64,000 bases of DNA from an uncultured Collinsella sp. (lineage in GTDB: Bacteria; Actinomycetota; Coriobacteriia; Coriobacteriales; Coriobacteriaceae): contig CALKKS010000013.1 of NCBI GenBank assembly GCA_937995345.1, positions 62,001 to 126,000 on the forward strand, given 5' to 3'. The translations under genes and the position numbers were made by a program. Each line of letters starts with the position of its first letter. Position 1 is the first letter of the stretch. The notes under the pieces were generated by a model. It did no database searches, was not told where the DNA came from, and saw only the letters and a program-made list of their open reading frames with translations. Positions 25,808 to 34,740 of the stretch are shown here, in pieces.

Positions 25808-25833
25808 TTGACGCGTTTGTCACGCTCTATAAT
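25808..25833 (+). promoter_or_regulatory. Candidate promoter of the CLC channel gene
   Basis: TTGACG (25808-25813) and a perfect TATAAT (25828-25833) with a short 14-nt spacer, 31 nt before the start codon. The -10 is convincing and the -35 spacing is not. Confidence 0.45.
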
Positions 25834-25863
25834 GCTTGCGTTGTAACCAAAGAAGAGGACACC

Positions 25864-27285
25864 ATGGCTTTTACCGACACATCAGACAGCGAAAGCGAAG
25901 AGCAAGACAACTCCCTGCCGCTCGATGAGGGAGGCTTCTTCTCCCTGAATGACGTCATCATGGCCGGCAGGCATCAGCTCACCCGCTCTGAGCATCTCTT
26001 GGCCGCCGACACGCGCCGTAACGCCCGCAATCTGCTCGCAAGCGCCAAGCTGCTCGCGCTCGTCGTGATCGTCTCGTTCGCCATGGGCGTTGCCGCTTGG
26101 GCATTTTTGGCCTCGCTGAACATCGCGACCGATTATCGCGAGCACCATGCGTGGATCTACGCCCTGCTTCCCGTCGTGGGCGTGGCCACCGCATGGGTGT
26201 ATAAGAACCACGGCCTTGCCGCCAAACGCGGCAACAACCTGGTCATCGACTCTGCCCTGGGCACCCGTCTCATCCATGCCCGCATGGCCGTCCTCACCTT
26301 TGTCTGCTCCACGCTTACGCACCTGACAGGCGGCTCGGCCGGACGCGAGGGCGCTGCCGTGCAGATCGGCGGTACCATCGCCAGCAACATCTCAAACCTC
26401 GCCCATCTCAAAAAGCACGACCATCACGACCTCATGCTCGCCGGCATCTCGTCTGCCTTTGGCGCCGTGTTCGGCTCGCCCCTCGCCGGTGCCTTCTTTG
26501 GCATGGAAATGTGCTTTATCGGCAAGATCGACTACACCGCCGGCATCTACTGCCTCGTCGCCTCGTTTACCGGCTACTTTACGTCGCTTGCCCTGGGCAC
26601 CGAGTATGAGGCGAACGTCATCGCCAGCGTCCCCGACATGACGCCCCGAACCGTCGCCATCGTCGTCATCAGCGCCATTATCTTTGGACTGACCGCGCGA
26701 CTCTTTGCCTGGTCGGTTCGAACCGTCAAGAGCCTGTACGGTCGCTTTATCACCAATTACCTCGTCCGCGCACTCATAGGCGCACTCGTGGTTTTAGCCG
26801 CCTATGCCCTCCTCGACGCCTGGAACTACGCCGGCCTTTCCACGTGGCTTTCCGGCGCCGGATTTGCCGGCAACACCACCTTGGCGGACGCAGTCATCAA
26901 GTTGGTCGTCACAGCGCTTACCCTGGGCGCGGGCTTCCAAGGCGGCGAGGTCACGCCCCTGTTTGGCATCGGTGCGGCACTCGGTGGCTGGATCGGCTGC
27001 CTTACCGGGCTTGACCCCAGTTTTCTGGCGGCTCTCGGCATGCTCGGCGTGTTCTGCGCCGGCCTCAACGTGCCCATCACCACCTGCATGATGGCCATCG
27101 ACCTGTTCCACGGCACAGCGGCCGGGTTCGTTGTCGTCGTTGCGTTTATCAGTTATCTTGCCGGCGGCCACCGCGGCGTGTATCCCGCGCAGCGCATTAT
27201 CTCGCCCAAGCGCCGTTCGCTCATTGTGGACGAGGGCGGCACGGTGGCAGAGGCTATCGAGCGTCACAACGACCTGATAGAGTAG
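25864..27285 (+). CDS. CLC-family chloride channel/antiporter
   Basis: 473-aa voltage-gated-chloride-channel family protein with about 10-12 membrane helices. The gating-glutamate region reads GGSAGREGAAVQIGG, close to the GREGP-type CLC motif, and GFQGGEVTPLFGIGAALGG matches the GxFxP-type selectivity segment. No C-terminal CBS domains. ATG 25864 follows AAGAAGAGGA. Likely exchanges Cl- for H+. No fluoride riboswitch was seen upstream, so it is not assigned as a fluoride exporter. Confidence 0.88.
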   Translation: MAFTDTSDSESEEQDNSLPLDEGGFFSLNDVIMAGRHQLTRSEHLLAADTRRNARNLLASAKLLALVVIVSFAMGVAAWAFLASLNIATDYREHHAWIYALLPVVGVATAWVYKNHGLAAKRGNNLVIDSALGTRLIHARMAVLTFVCSTLTHLTGGSAGREGAAVQIGGTIASNISNLAHLKKHDHHDLMLAGISSAFGAVFGSPLAGAFFGMEMCFIGKIDYTAGIYCLVASFTGYFTSLALGTEYEANVIASVPDMTPRTVAIVVISAIIFGLTARLFAWSVRTVKSLYGRFITNYLVRALIGALVVLAAYALLDAWNYAGLSTWLSGAGFAGNTTLADAVIKLVVTALTLGAGFQGGEVTPLFGIGAALGGWIGCLTGLDPSFLAALGMLGVFCAGLNVPITTCMMAIDLFHGTAAGFVVVVAFISYLAGGHRGVYPAQRIISPKRRSLIVDEGGTVAEAIERHNDLIE

Positions 27286-27370
27286 ATGCAGTAAACGCCG
27301 CACGGTCACAATCGGGGCAACATAACCCGAACGCGACCGCATCGTCACGCCATACGCCGGGAGTCGCCCC

Positions 27371-28333
27371 ATGCACGCAACAGATTTTGGTCGCACGCTG
27401 ATCATCGCCAATCCCGCCGCCCAATCGGGCGCGGCACGCGAAGTGGCCGAGCGCCTGCAGCGCTTTTTGGACATGACCGCGCGCTCATCCCAGTTTGACC
27501 TGGTGCTGACCGAGCACATTGGACACGCCAAGAAGCTGGCCGCGCAGGCTCAGGGCTATCGCACCGTTATCGCCCTTGGCGGCGACGGCGTGATTCACGA
27601 GGTCGTCAACGGCTTGATGGCGCAGGAAGAAGCTGCCCGACCGGCTCTTGCCGTCCTGCCCGTGGGCTCCGGCAACGATTTTGCCCAGACGCTCGGCATC
27701 GATGATTTCTCCGGTAAGGACTTTGGTTCCCTGCTCACCTGCGAGCTGCAGCGTCAGGACATCGGGCGCATTCGCTCATGGAACCCCGCAAGCGGCTGCG
27801 GCGAGGCGGCCGTCGAGTATTACGACCAGACACTCTCCGTCGGCATTGATGCCGCCATCGGCCTGGGCACCACCGAGCTGCGCAAAAAGACGGGACTTAC
27901 CGGCGCTCCGCTCTACACCCTATCGGGACTTGAGCAGTTTGGCCTGCGCTATCGCAACTACCCCATGACGGTCAGCTTTGACGGCGCGCCCGCCGAGCGC
28001 GTGCGGGCGATTATCATGGCCATCCAGCTGGGTCCCACCTATGGCTCGGGCTATCGCATCTGCCCCGACGCCGACCCCTGCGACGGTATCCTCGACGTTT
28101 GTTACGCATGCGGTCCCGTGCCCCGTGCAGTCGCCCTGCCCATGTTCCTTTCGGCCAAGGATGGCCACCACACCAAGCTGCCGCCGGTGCGCATGCGCCG
28201 CTGCCGCCATGCCGAACTCACCTTCGAGGAGCCCAACTACCCCATCCAGGCCGACGGCGAGCCCATCGTCGCCTCACGCATCGAGGTCGACATCCTCGGC
28301 GGCGCCCTCCAAGTCTGGCGCCCCACCCGCTAG
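27371..28333 (+). CDS. Diacylglycerol/lipid kinase (DAGK catalytic domain)
   Basis: 320-aa YegS/DgkB-type lipid kinase. The N-terminal nucleotide domain shows IIANPAAQSGAA, the glycine loop ALGGDGVIHEVVNGLM and LPVGSGNDFAQTLG. The C-terminal domain includes QADGEPIVASRIEV. It recycles diacylglycerol to phosphatidate or phosphorylates related lipids. ATG 27371 has GGGAG upstream. Starts 85 nt after the CLC gene on the same strand. Confidence 0.88.
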   Translation: MHATDFGRTLIIANPAAQSGAAREVAERLQRFLDMTARSSQFDLVLTEHIGHAKKLAAQAQGYRTVIALGGDGVIHEVVNGLMAQEEAARPALAVLPVGSGNDFAQTLGIDDFSGKDFGSLLTCELQRQDIGRIRSWNPASGCGEAAVEYYDQTLSVGIDAAIGLGTTELRKKTGLTGAPLYTLSGLEQFGLRYRNYPMTVSFDGAPAERVRAIIMAIQLGPTYGSGYRICPDADPCDGILDVCYACGPVPRAVALPMFLSAKDGHHTKLPPVRMRRCRHAELTFEEPNYPIQADGEPIVASRIEVDILGGALQVWRPTR

Positions 28334-28340
28334 CCACCCC

Positions 28341-28410
28341 TAAGTTGCGGTGAAATAGGGACTGTTTTGCGGCTTTGACAGCCCAACAGTCCCTATTTCA
28401 CCGCAACTTA
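28341..28410. repeat. GTTGCGGTGAAATA hairpin repeat, copy 3
   Basis: Perfect 26-bp inverted repeat (28341-28366 and 28385-28410) with an 18-nt loop. It lies between convergent genes, 7 nt after the lipid kinase stop and 8 nt before the next stop. The stem has TAGGGACTG where copies 1, 2 and 4 have TAGTTCCTG, with both arms changed together. Confidence 0.92.
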
Positions 28411-28418
28411 TGGGGAGG

Positions 28419-28799
28419 CTATTCGTCGCTGCCCGGCTTGCGGCGGTTGGCCTTTTTGATGGCGTTGAAGTGCTTGTCGTTGAGTCTGCGCTGGCGCGAG
28501 TGTTGGGGCACCTTGGTCTTGACGCGACGGCGCGGCGGACGGCCGCGACGCTCGAGCTCGGCCTTCAACTTGCGCAGGCAGCTCGCACGATTCTGAAACT
28601 GACTACGGCTCTCGCGCGCCGTCACGACAATCCCCGTGGGTCCATGTTTCATGCGCACCGCCGAGTCCGTCGTGTTGACGCCTTGTCCGCCCGGACCCGT
28701 CGCGCGAAACACCTGCACCTCGCAATCGCGCACCAACTCCTCGACCGACATCTCGGCATAGCGCGCATATTCGTGCCATCCCATCTTGTTCTCATTCAT
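28419..28799 (-). CDS. Peptide chain release factor-like rescue protein (GGQ domain)
   Basis: 126-aa protein with the class-I release factor catalytic loop, RATGPGGQGVNTTDSAVRM, then SRSQFQNRASCLRKLKAEL and a very basic C-terminal tail (RPPRRRVKTKVPQHSRQRR). It lacks the codon-recognition domains. This architecture fits stop-codon-independent peptidyl-tRNA hydrolysis on stalled ribosomes (ArfB-like) or a related release factor-like family. ATG 28799 follows GGGGAGGTG. Confidence 0.8.
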   Translation of the reverse strand: MNENKMGWHEYARYAEMSVEELVRDCEVQVFRATGPGGQGVNTTDSAVRMKHGPTGIVVTARESRSQFQNRASCLRKLKAELERRGRPPRRRVKTKVPQHSRQRRLNDKHFNAIKKANRRKPGSDE

Positions 28800-28824
28800 A
28801 TCAACACCTCCCCTCATACAAAAA

Positions 28825-28855
28825 ATGTGACAAAGGGACAGTCCCTTTGTCACAT
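28825..28855. repeat. Perfect AAAGGGACaGTCCC-core inverted repeat
   Basis: ATGTGACAAAGGGAC (28825-28839) and GTCCCTTTGTCACAT (28841-28855) are perfect complements around one A, between xpt and the release factor-like gene. Confidence 0.8.
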
Positions 28856-28882
28856 CGCATACCAATCGCTTGTGTTGCGCGC

Positions 28883-29461
28883 TTAGGCGAAGGTGATCTC
28901 GCCGGTCTTGCAGTCCATATCGGCGATACGGGCCAGGCTCTCGACGCGGAAGCCGCGCTCGCGGAGCTTATCGCCGCCGCCCTGGAAGCCCTTCTCCACG
29001 GCAATGCCAATACCGGACACCTCGGCACCCGCAGCCTCGCAGATCTTGATAAGACCCTCGAGCGCGCAGCCGTTGGCCAAGAAGTCGTCGATGATCAGGA
29101 CCTTGTCGCCCTCGGACAGGAAACGCTTGCCAACGATGACCGGGTACTCCTTCTGCTTGGTAAAGGAGTAGATGGTCGTGGCATACTGCTCGCCGTCGAG
29201 GTTGATGGACTGTGCCTTCTTGGCAAAGACCACCGGCACACCGCCAAAATGCTGAGCTGCGATGCAGGCCATACCAATGCCCGAAGCCTCAATCGTCAGG
29301 ATCTTGTTGATCTCGACATTCTTGAACAGACGGGCCCACTCGGCGCCCATGTGGTCGAACAGCTCAACGTCGCATTGGTGGTTGAGGAAGGCATCAACCT
29401 TAAGGACGTTACCGGCCTTTACGATGCCGTCATGGCGAATACGATCCTCAAGCTCCTGCAT
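28883..29461 (-). CDS. xpt: Xanthine phosphoribosyltransferase
   Basis: 192-aa type I PRTase that converts xanthine (and guanine) to the nucleotide. PRPP-binding motif KVLIIDDFLANGCALEG and the Xpt-type EASGIGMACIAAQHFG are clear, and the length matches B. subtilis Xpt. ATG 29461 follows AGAAGGGG. Unlike in Bacillus there is no purine riboswitch signature in the short leader. Confidence 0.93.
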   Translation of the reverse strand: MQELEDRIRHDGIVKAGNVLKVDAFLNHQCDVELFDHMGAEWARLFKNVEINKILTIEASGIGMACIAAQHFGGVPVVFAKKAQSINLDGEQYATTIYSFTKQKEYPVIVGKRFLSEGDKVLIIDDFLANGCALEGLIKICEAAGAEVSGIGIAVEKGFQGGGDKLRERGFRVESLARIADMDCKTGEITFA

Positions 29462-29521
29462 GGCGCAACCCCTTCTCGCGGCAACGATACCGCGCGATTA
29501 ATAAACGTTGTTCGATAGTCT

Positions 29522-30096
29522 ACCACGGACCGACCCCCGCCCGCCCCACAAGCCTCGTCGCACTATAAAGCCGCAAGACCAGTCTTTTTGAAACGGGGCT
29601 CTTTTAGCTACTTCCAGAGGGGCGATAGCTGCCTTTGCAAGCGGATATGCCTGCTACCGATTTAATGTCATTTCAAAACTATGCCGGTTTACGTCGATGA
29701 AACGTGGGGTCTTGACCACGCCCGAATTCTAGAAAACAAAACCGCAGGTAGACGACTTGGCATTTATCCAAAAAAGGACTCGTGGTGGCCATATGGCGAA
29801 TCATCGTAGTAAACCGGCATTGTTTTAAAGAAACCATCTCCCGCAGAGCCCCGCAGAGGGCTTCATAGAGCCAAAAGCCCCGTTTTCCTCCGTCCCAGCA
29901 GACCAGCGGGAGACGCGCGCCACAAAACCGGCCCATCTACTACGTTTAACCTGCCATCCCTGTCCATAGCCCTAATTCCTTATTGCCAGCAAGCCATCTA
30001 CCTGCGCTTTTGTTTTTATCGAATGCGTCATGGTTGGGATTGCGCGGTCAAACGTAGTAGATGGGCGCGAATCGTGGCAGACAGCCTCCCAACACG
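29522..30096. repeat. Gene-free region with two large inverted repeats
   Basis: No credible gene. Repeat A: ATGCCGGTTTAC..CGATGA (29681-29700) with its complement at 29801-29820 (18 of 20). Repeat B: GCCCATCTACTACGTTT (29931-29947) with its perfect complement at 30050-30066. Both have loops of about 100 nt, unlike terminators. The loops are unrelated to each other. Confidence 0.7.
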
Positions 30097-31401
30097 CTAA
30101 TGGCGGGCGCGTATCTTCACCAAACGCACCATGGCAAGCGCAAAGCCCACAGCGGCCACAGCCATGAGCACGTAGAACACCGAGCGAAAGCCGAACAGGA
30201 ACACATCCGGACGGCCTGCAACAAAACTGGTCACAGCCTCGCCCATCGCCACGCTCATCTGGCCATACAGGATGTGCGACGCCGCCGTAATACCCAGCGC
30301 CATGCCCGCATAGCGCGCCAAACTGCCCAAGCTGCCCGCAAAACCGAGCGCCTCGCGCGGGGCCGACCCCATGTACAGGGAGTTGTTGGGGCTCTGGAAG
30401 ATCGACGTACCGCACGACATAAATGCGACGCAGCACACGATGACAGGGATCGAAGAGTGCTCGTCGAGCGTGCTCACCGCAAAGAGGCCGCACACGTACA
30501 CGCCCAGGCCCACGGCCGTGGGGCCCTCGCAGCCAACACAGTCGGAAACCGCACCCGAAAGCGGGCCGATAAAGGCATTTACCATCGGCAGTGCCAAAAA
30601 GAGCAGTCCGGAGATGTCGGAACCAAAGCCGTGGGCGTCCTGAAAATAGAACGGCAGGATAAACTCGGATGCGCCAATACCAACGAACACGATGAGCATG
30701 CAGGCAAGGTTGATGGTGAAGGCCGAATTTGCAAAGCAGCGACGAGCAGCCTCGATCAGGGACATGGGGCGCTCGCCGGCCTCCGGCTTAACATGCGGTA
30801 GCGTATAGAGCCCCACGATAAACGAGATGACGCCAATGGGCAGGTTGATGAGGAAGATGCTCTCCCAGGGAAAGCTTGCCACCAGCATGCCGCCCAGCAC
30901 GGGGCCACACATCATGCCGAGGGCCACAAAGGTCGCGAGAATACCCATGGCACGGCCTCGTTCGCGCGCCGGAAACGACTCGGTGATGATACCCATGTTG
31001 TTGGCCATGGCCGCCGCGCAACCGACGCCCTGAACAATGCGTGCCAGGATAAGAACCTCGAGCGAGGCCGAAAGGCCGCACAGCAGCGAGCCGACCGTAA
31101 AGACGATGACGCCCAGCTGGAAAACATTCACCTTGCCGCGCACGTCGCCCAGACGGCCAAACGGCAACATAGCCACGCATGTCGCAAGCAGATACACCGA
31201 GCTCACCAGCTGAATGCGATCGAGGCCCACGCCCAGCTCCTTTTGCATCACGGGCAGCGCCACGGTCACGACGGTCGAATCCAGACACGCCATAAACGTC
31301 ATGATGAGCACGGTAAACAGAATCGCCCATTTGTTCTTGCCATGGGTGTCGCCCTCTAGGGCAATGCGCTCGCGGCGCAGCTGCTCTGCAGTTTTCTCCA
31401 T
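30097..31401 (-). CDS. MFS drug-efflux-type transporter (EmrB/QacA-like)
   Basis: 434-aa major facilitator with about 12-14 hydrophobic helices. Motif LDSTVVTVALPVMQKELG in the first helix and PFGRLGDVRGK (motif A) are typical of the DHA2 drug:H+ antiporters. ATG 31401 gives the best spacing to AAAGGA; an ATG two codons earlier is too close. Substrate unknown. It is followed by the inverted-repeat region at 29522-30096 and preceded by metY on the same strand. Confidence 0.85.
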   Translation of the reverse strand: MEKTAEQLRRERIALEGDTHGKNKWAILFTVLIMTFMACLDSTVVTVALPVMQKELGVGLDRIQLVSSVYLLATCVAMLPFGRLGDVRGKVNVFQLGVIVFTVGSLLCGLSASLEVLILARIVQGVGCAAAMANNMGIITESFPARERGRAMGILATFVALGMMCGPVLGGMLVASFPWESIFLINLPIGVISFIVGLYTLPHVKPEAGERPMSLIEAARRCFANSAFTINLACMLIVFVGIGASEFILPFYFQDAHGFGSDISGLLFLALPMVNAFIGPLSGAVSDCVGCEGPTAVGLGVYVCGLFAVSTLDEHSSIPVIVCCVAFMSCGTSIFQSPNNSLYMGSAPREALGFAGSLGSLARYAGMALGITAASHILYGQMSVAMGEAVTSFVAGRPDVFLFGFRSVFYVLMAVAAVGFALAMVRLVKIRARH

Positions 31402-31543
31402 ATCCATCCTTTCGAGTGGTGCAACGCAAAAACGGGGCCCCAATCGCCTGCGAACAGTCGCGATTGGGGTCCCGCCTACGGAATCGGAACGTAAAGGTCG
31501 TCGAAGCCCTCTGTCGGCATCGACGACTTGTGCGAAGGCTAGC

Positions 31544-32827
31544 CTAGCACTGCTCGAGCGCCTGCTCAAGGTCGGCAATCAGATCGGCCGTGTCCTCGAG
31601 GCCGCACGACAGGCGCACCATGTCGGCGGAGATGCCGCAGGCGATGAGCTCCTCATCGTTCATCTGGCGATGCGTGGCATTAGCAGGATGCAGGCAGCAG
31701 GTGCGGGCATCGGCCACATGCGTGGCGATCTGGGCGAGTTTAAGGCTCTTCATAAAGGTCTCGGCCGCCGCGCGACCACCGTTAAAGCCAAAGCTCACGA
31801 CGCCGCAGGTACCGTTGGGCATGTACTTCTGAGCCAGGTCATAGTACTTATCGCCCTCCAGACCCGGATAGCTCACAAAGCGCACCTTGGGATGGCTCTG
31901 CAGGAACTTGGCAACGGCCAGGCCGTTCTCGCAATGACGCGGCATGCGCACATGCAGGCTCTCGAGCGAGCTGTTCAAGAAAAACGCCGCCTGCGGGTTC
32001 TGCATGGGGCCAAGGTCGCGCATGAGCTGCGCGGTGGCCTTGGTAATGAAGGCACCCTCGCGACCGAACTTCTCGGCATACGTAACGCCGTGGTAGCTCT
32101 CGTCGGGCGTGGTGAGGCCCGGGAACTTGTCGGCATGGGCCATCCAGTCAAACTGACCGTGATCGACGATCACGCCGCCCAGGTAGGCAGCATGTCCATC
32201 CATGTACTTGGTGGTGGAGTGCGTGACGATGTCGGCGCCCCACTCAAAGGGACGGCACATAACGGGCGTCGGGAAGGTGTTATCGACCATCAGCGGCACG
32301 CCGTGGTCGTGCGCGGCATTGGCAAAGCGCTCAATGTCGAGCACGGCTAGCGCGGGATTGGCGATGGTCTCGCCAAAGACGAGCTTGGTGTTGGGCTGGA
32401 AGGCGGCCTCCAGCTCCTCATCGGTGCAGTCGGGAGCGACGAAGGTGCAGGTCAGGCCCATACGCCCCATGGTGTGGGCGAGCAGGTTGTAGGTGCCGCC
32501 GTAGATGGCAGAGCTCGCGACCACGTGATCGCCGACGCCGGCAACGTTAAAGATGGCCAGGAAGTTCGCGGCCATGCCCGAGCTCGTGAGCATCGCAGCG
32601 GTGCCTCCCTCCATCTCGCAGATCTTGGCGGCAACGAGGTCGCAGGTAGGGTTCTGCAGGCGGCTATAGAAGTAGCCCGACTCCTCCAGGTCGAACAGCT
32701 TGCCCATGTGTTCGGACGTGTCGTACTTCCACGTCGTGGACTGATAGATAGGCACCTGGCGCGGCTCCGCATCGCCCGGACGATAACCGCCCTGAACACA
32801 CGTGGTACCGATAGTCTGCTCGCTCAT
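31544..32827 (-). CDS. metY: O-acetylhomoserine sulfhydrylase family enzyme
   Basis: 427-aa Cys/Met-metabolism PLP enzyme. The PLP lysine is Lys207 in THSTTKYMDGHAAYLGG. MetY-type features are TTCVQGGYRPGD at the N terminus and SRLQNPTCDLVAAKICEMEGG. It likely makes homocysteine from O-acetylhomoserine and sulfide. ATG 32827 follows AAGGGAG. A divergent control region with AACAT dyads separates it from the next gene. Cystathionine synthase or methionine lyase remain alternatives in this superfamily. Confidence 0.88.
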   Translation of the reverse strand: MSEQTIGTTCVQGGYRPGDAEPRQVPIYQSTTWKYDTSEHMGKLFDLEESGYFYSRLQNPTCDLVAAKICEMEGGTAAMLTSSGMAANFLAIFNVAGVGDHVVASSAIYGGTYNLLAHTMGRMGLTCTFVAPDCTDEELEAAFQPNTKLVFGETIANPALAVLDIERFANAAHDHGVPLMVDNTFPTPVMCRPFEWGADIVTHSTTKYMDGHAAYLGGVIVDHGQFDWMAHADKFPGLTTPDESYHGVTYAEKFGREGAFITKATAQLMRDLGPMQNPQAAFFLNSSLESLHVRMPRHCENGLAVAKFLQSHPKVRFVSYPGLEGDKYYDLAQKYMPNGTCGVVSFGFNGGRAAAETFMKSLKLAQIATHVADARTCCLHPANATHRQMNDEELIACGISADMVRLSCGLEDTADLIADLEQALEQC

Positions 32828-32908
32828 ATCTTGCTCCCTTGCTCGGGTTTTATTTTATTCGGTTCACGATACCGCTACCCCGCACCCCTCTCAACCCATC
32901 ACCCAGGT

Positions 32909-32963
32909 ATGTTATGGAACATAATCATCGGGTTTGTTTGTCCCAAATCTTAAGAACATGTTC
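32909..32963. promoter_or_regulatory. Two AACAT dyads between metY and the C_GCAxxG gene
   Basis: ATGTT-atgg-AACAT (32909-32922) and the perfect palindrome GAACATGTTC (32954-32963) lie 31 nt apart in a divergent intergenic region. They may be operators of one regulator acting on metY, the redox protein or both. Confidence 0.35.
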
Positions 32964-33060
32964 GATAGCGAAAAACAATGCGATATACATTGGGCTCTCG
33001 ATGAGCAAAAACGTCGGCAAGGGTACCATAGGCGGGTACACCGTGACCAAGGAGACGCTC

Positions 33061-33507
33061 ATGAAACAGATCGATACCACCCAACTCGATACCGCCGCCT
33101 GCGAGGCTCAGGCTGCCGAATACCACGCCCGCGGCTTTAACTGCGCGCAGGCCGTCGCCTGCACACTCGCACCCGCTGTCGGACTCGACCCCGAGACCGC
33201 TTTTACGCTCACCGAGGGCTTCGGTGCCGGCATGGGTGGCATGACCGAGACCTGCGGTGCCATCTCGGGCGCTGTGGCCGTCATGGGCTTTGTAATGAGC
33301 GACGGCATGGAGAACCCCAAGACCAAGGGGCAGACCTACAAGTTGTCGCGCGAGATCGCCAAGCGTTTTGGCGAAAAGAACACGACGACCATCTGCGGCA
33401 CGCTCAAGGGCGTCGGCTCAGACCAGGGCCCGCTCCGCAGCTGCCCCGGCTGCATCGACGATGCCGTCGAGATCGCCTGCGACGTGTTGAAGCAGCTCGC
33501 CGAGTAA
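33061..33507 (+). CDS. C_GCAxxG_C_C family redox protein
   Basis: 148-aa protein of the C_GCAxxG_C_C family (putative Fe-S or thiol redox proteins). The pattern is visible: GFNCAQAVACTLAP, TETCGAISGAVAVMG, ICGTLKG and SCPGCIDDAVEIACDVL. ATG 33061 follows AAGGAG. Its role is not known; it is divergent from metY and shares its control region, which hints at sulfur or redox metabolism. Confidence 0.8.
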   Translation: MKQIDTTQLDTAACEAQAAEYHARGFNCAQAVACTLAPAVGLDPETAFTLTEGFGAGMGGMTETCGAISGAVAVMGFVMSDGMENPKTKGQTYKLSREIAKRFGEKNTTTICGTLKGVGSDQGPLRSCPGCIDDAVEIACDVLKQLAE

Positions 33508-33525
33508 ACGACGGCAACAGAAAAA

Positions 33526-33572
33526 CGACGGCTGGCGCGCCCGGGATTCACCCTAGAGCACGCCAGCCGTTG
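33526..33572. terminator. Bidirectional hairpin between convergent genes
   Basis: CGGCTGGCG (33529-33537) pairs with CGCCAGCCG (33561-33569) between the C_GCAxxG gene and the YigZ gene. A-rich sequence on the left gives a T-run for the minus strand. Confidence 0.55.
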
Positions 33573-33575
33573 CCG

Positions 33576-34214
33576 TTAAAACTCGGCAAATTCGGAGGCG
33601 CCGACCTCAATATCCTCGCGGCCAGCCATAAGCTCGCGCATCTTTGCGCAAAACGGCCCCTGCTCCCCCGCCTTAAACACCAAATGAATCGTCACGGCGT
33701 CCGCGTAATCGGTGCCCGAAACCTTGGCGCCCGAGTCCCGCGCCAGACGAAGCACCTGCTCATACTGCGGATAAGCCACATGCACGTCAACGGGCACGAC
33801 ACTCGTCATCTCAACGATCTGCCCGGCTTCCTGCGCCGCCGCAACCGCCGCCTGTGTCGCCGCCGTATAGGCACGCACCAGGCCACCTGGCCCCAACAAC
33901 GTGCCGCCAAAATAGCGCGTCACCACACAGCATACGTTTTTGAGCCCCGCACCGCGAAGCACCTCGAGCGTGGGCATGCCACTCGTACGGCTCGGCTCAC
34001 CGTCGTCGCTCTGGCGCTCACGCCCATCGACCAAAATCCATGCAGGCACATTGTGGCGAGCATCATAATGGCGCTTGCGAACCGTCTCGATAAAGGCGTT
34101 CGCCTCGTCCTCGGACTCAATATGGACCAGCTGGGCAATAAACCGACTCTTGCGGTCGACAAACTCACCCGTAGCCTCGATACTCGATTGCAAAGTAAAA
34201 TAGCTGTCCAACAA
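33576..34214 (-). CDS. YigZ/IMPACT family protein
   Basis: 212-aa UPF0029 protein. The N-terminal IMPACT domain carries KSRFIAQLVHIESEDEA, SDDGEPSRTSGMP and RYFGGTLLGPGGLVRAY. The C-terminal ferredoxin-like DUF1949 domain begins at MTSVVPVDVHVAY. Start TTG 34214, with GAGGGG about 5 nt upstream; no ATG is placed better. The biochemical role is not established. Confidence 0.88.
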   Translation of the reverse strand: MLDSYFTLQSSIEATGEFVDRKSRFIAQLVHIESEDEANAFIETVRKRHYDARHNVPAWILVDGRERQSDDGEPSRTSGMPTLEVLRGAGLKNVCCVVTRYFGGTLLGPGGLVRAYTAATQAAVAAAQEAGQIVEMTSVVPVDVHVAYPQYEQVLRLARDSGAKVSGTDYADAVTIHLVFKAGEQGPFCAKMRELMAGREDIEVGASEFAEF

Positions 34215-34294
34215 AGCCCCTCAAACACAAGCAAAGCAACAAACAGCCTCAATAATACGGCAAAGGCAGTTTCGGTTGTAAGGGTAACAAAAAT

Positions 34295-34658
34295 GCCAAG
34301 TGGGCCTATAAGCCGGGTTCTGTCGTGAACGGTCATTTATCTTGTCTGCACGTTACCGTGCAGCTCCACGCACGCTACCCGAACGCGGACCGGGCCGGCC
34401 CATAGCGTTCCTATTCGCGCTTGCTCCGGATGGGGCTTGCCAAGCCGCCGTGTTGCCACGACGCTGGTGGTCTCTTACACCACCGTTTCAGCTTTTCCCT
34501 TTACGCCTTGCGGCGCAGGTGGGAGTCTTCTTTTCTGCGGCGCTTTCCGTCGGATCACTCCGCCCGGCCGTTAGCCGGCATCCCGCCCTCTGGAGCCCGG
34601 ACTTTCCTCACGCGTGCTGCAAGCAGCACATCGCGCGACCGTCTGGCCCACTCAGCAG
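34295..34658 (-). ncRNA. rnpB: RNase P RNA
   Basis: Bacterial type A RNase P RNA on the minus strand. The conserved 5' core GAGGAAAGTCCGGGCTC (34598-34614), GGTAAACC-like P-loop regions and the 3' core ACAGAACCCGGCTTATAG are all visible. The ends pair (GTGGGCC / GGCCCAC). A -10-like TACACT lies at 34670-34665. Ends are approximate to within about 10 nt. Confidence 0.95.
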
Positions 34659-34740
34659 TGCAAGAGTGTAGCACACCGCCGCCGCAGGCAATGGCAGAAC
34701 ACAAGCGCTCGACACGATAAACCAAGAACCGCCCATGCGT

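Noticed and set aside
25658..25863. Fluoride riboswitch upstream of the CLC gene
   Set aside because: The conserved core of the fluoride motif was looked for and not found.
29462..29530. Purine riboswitch upstream of xpt
   Set aside because: The leader is short and lacks the conserved loop and junction sequences.
29679..29936. 85-codon minus-strand frame in the gene-free region
   Set aside because: Overlaps both inverted repeats and has no ribosome site or family resemblance.
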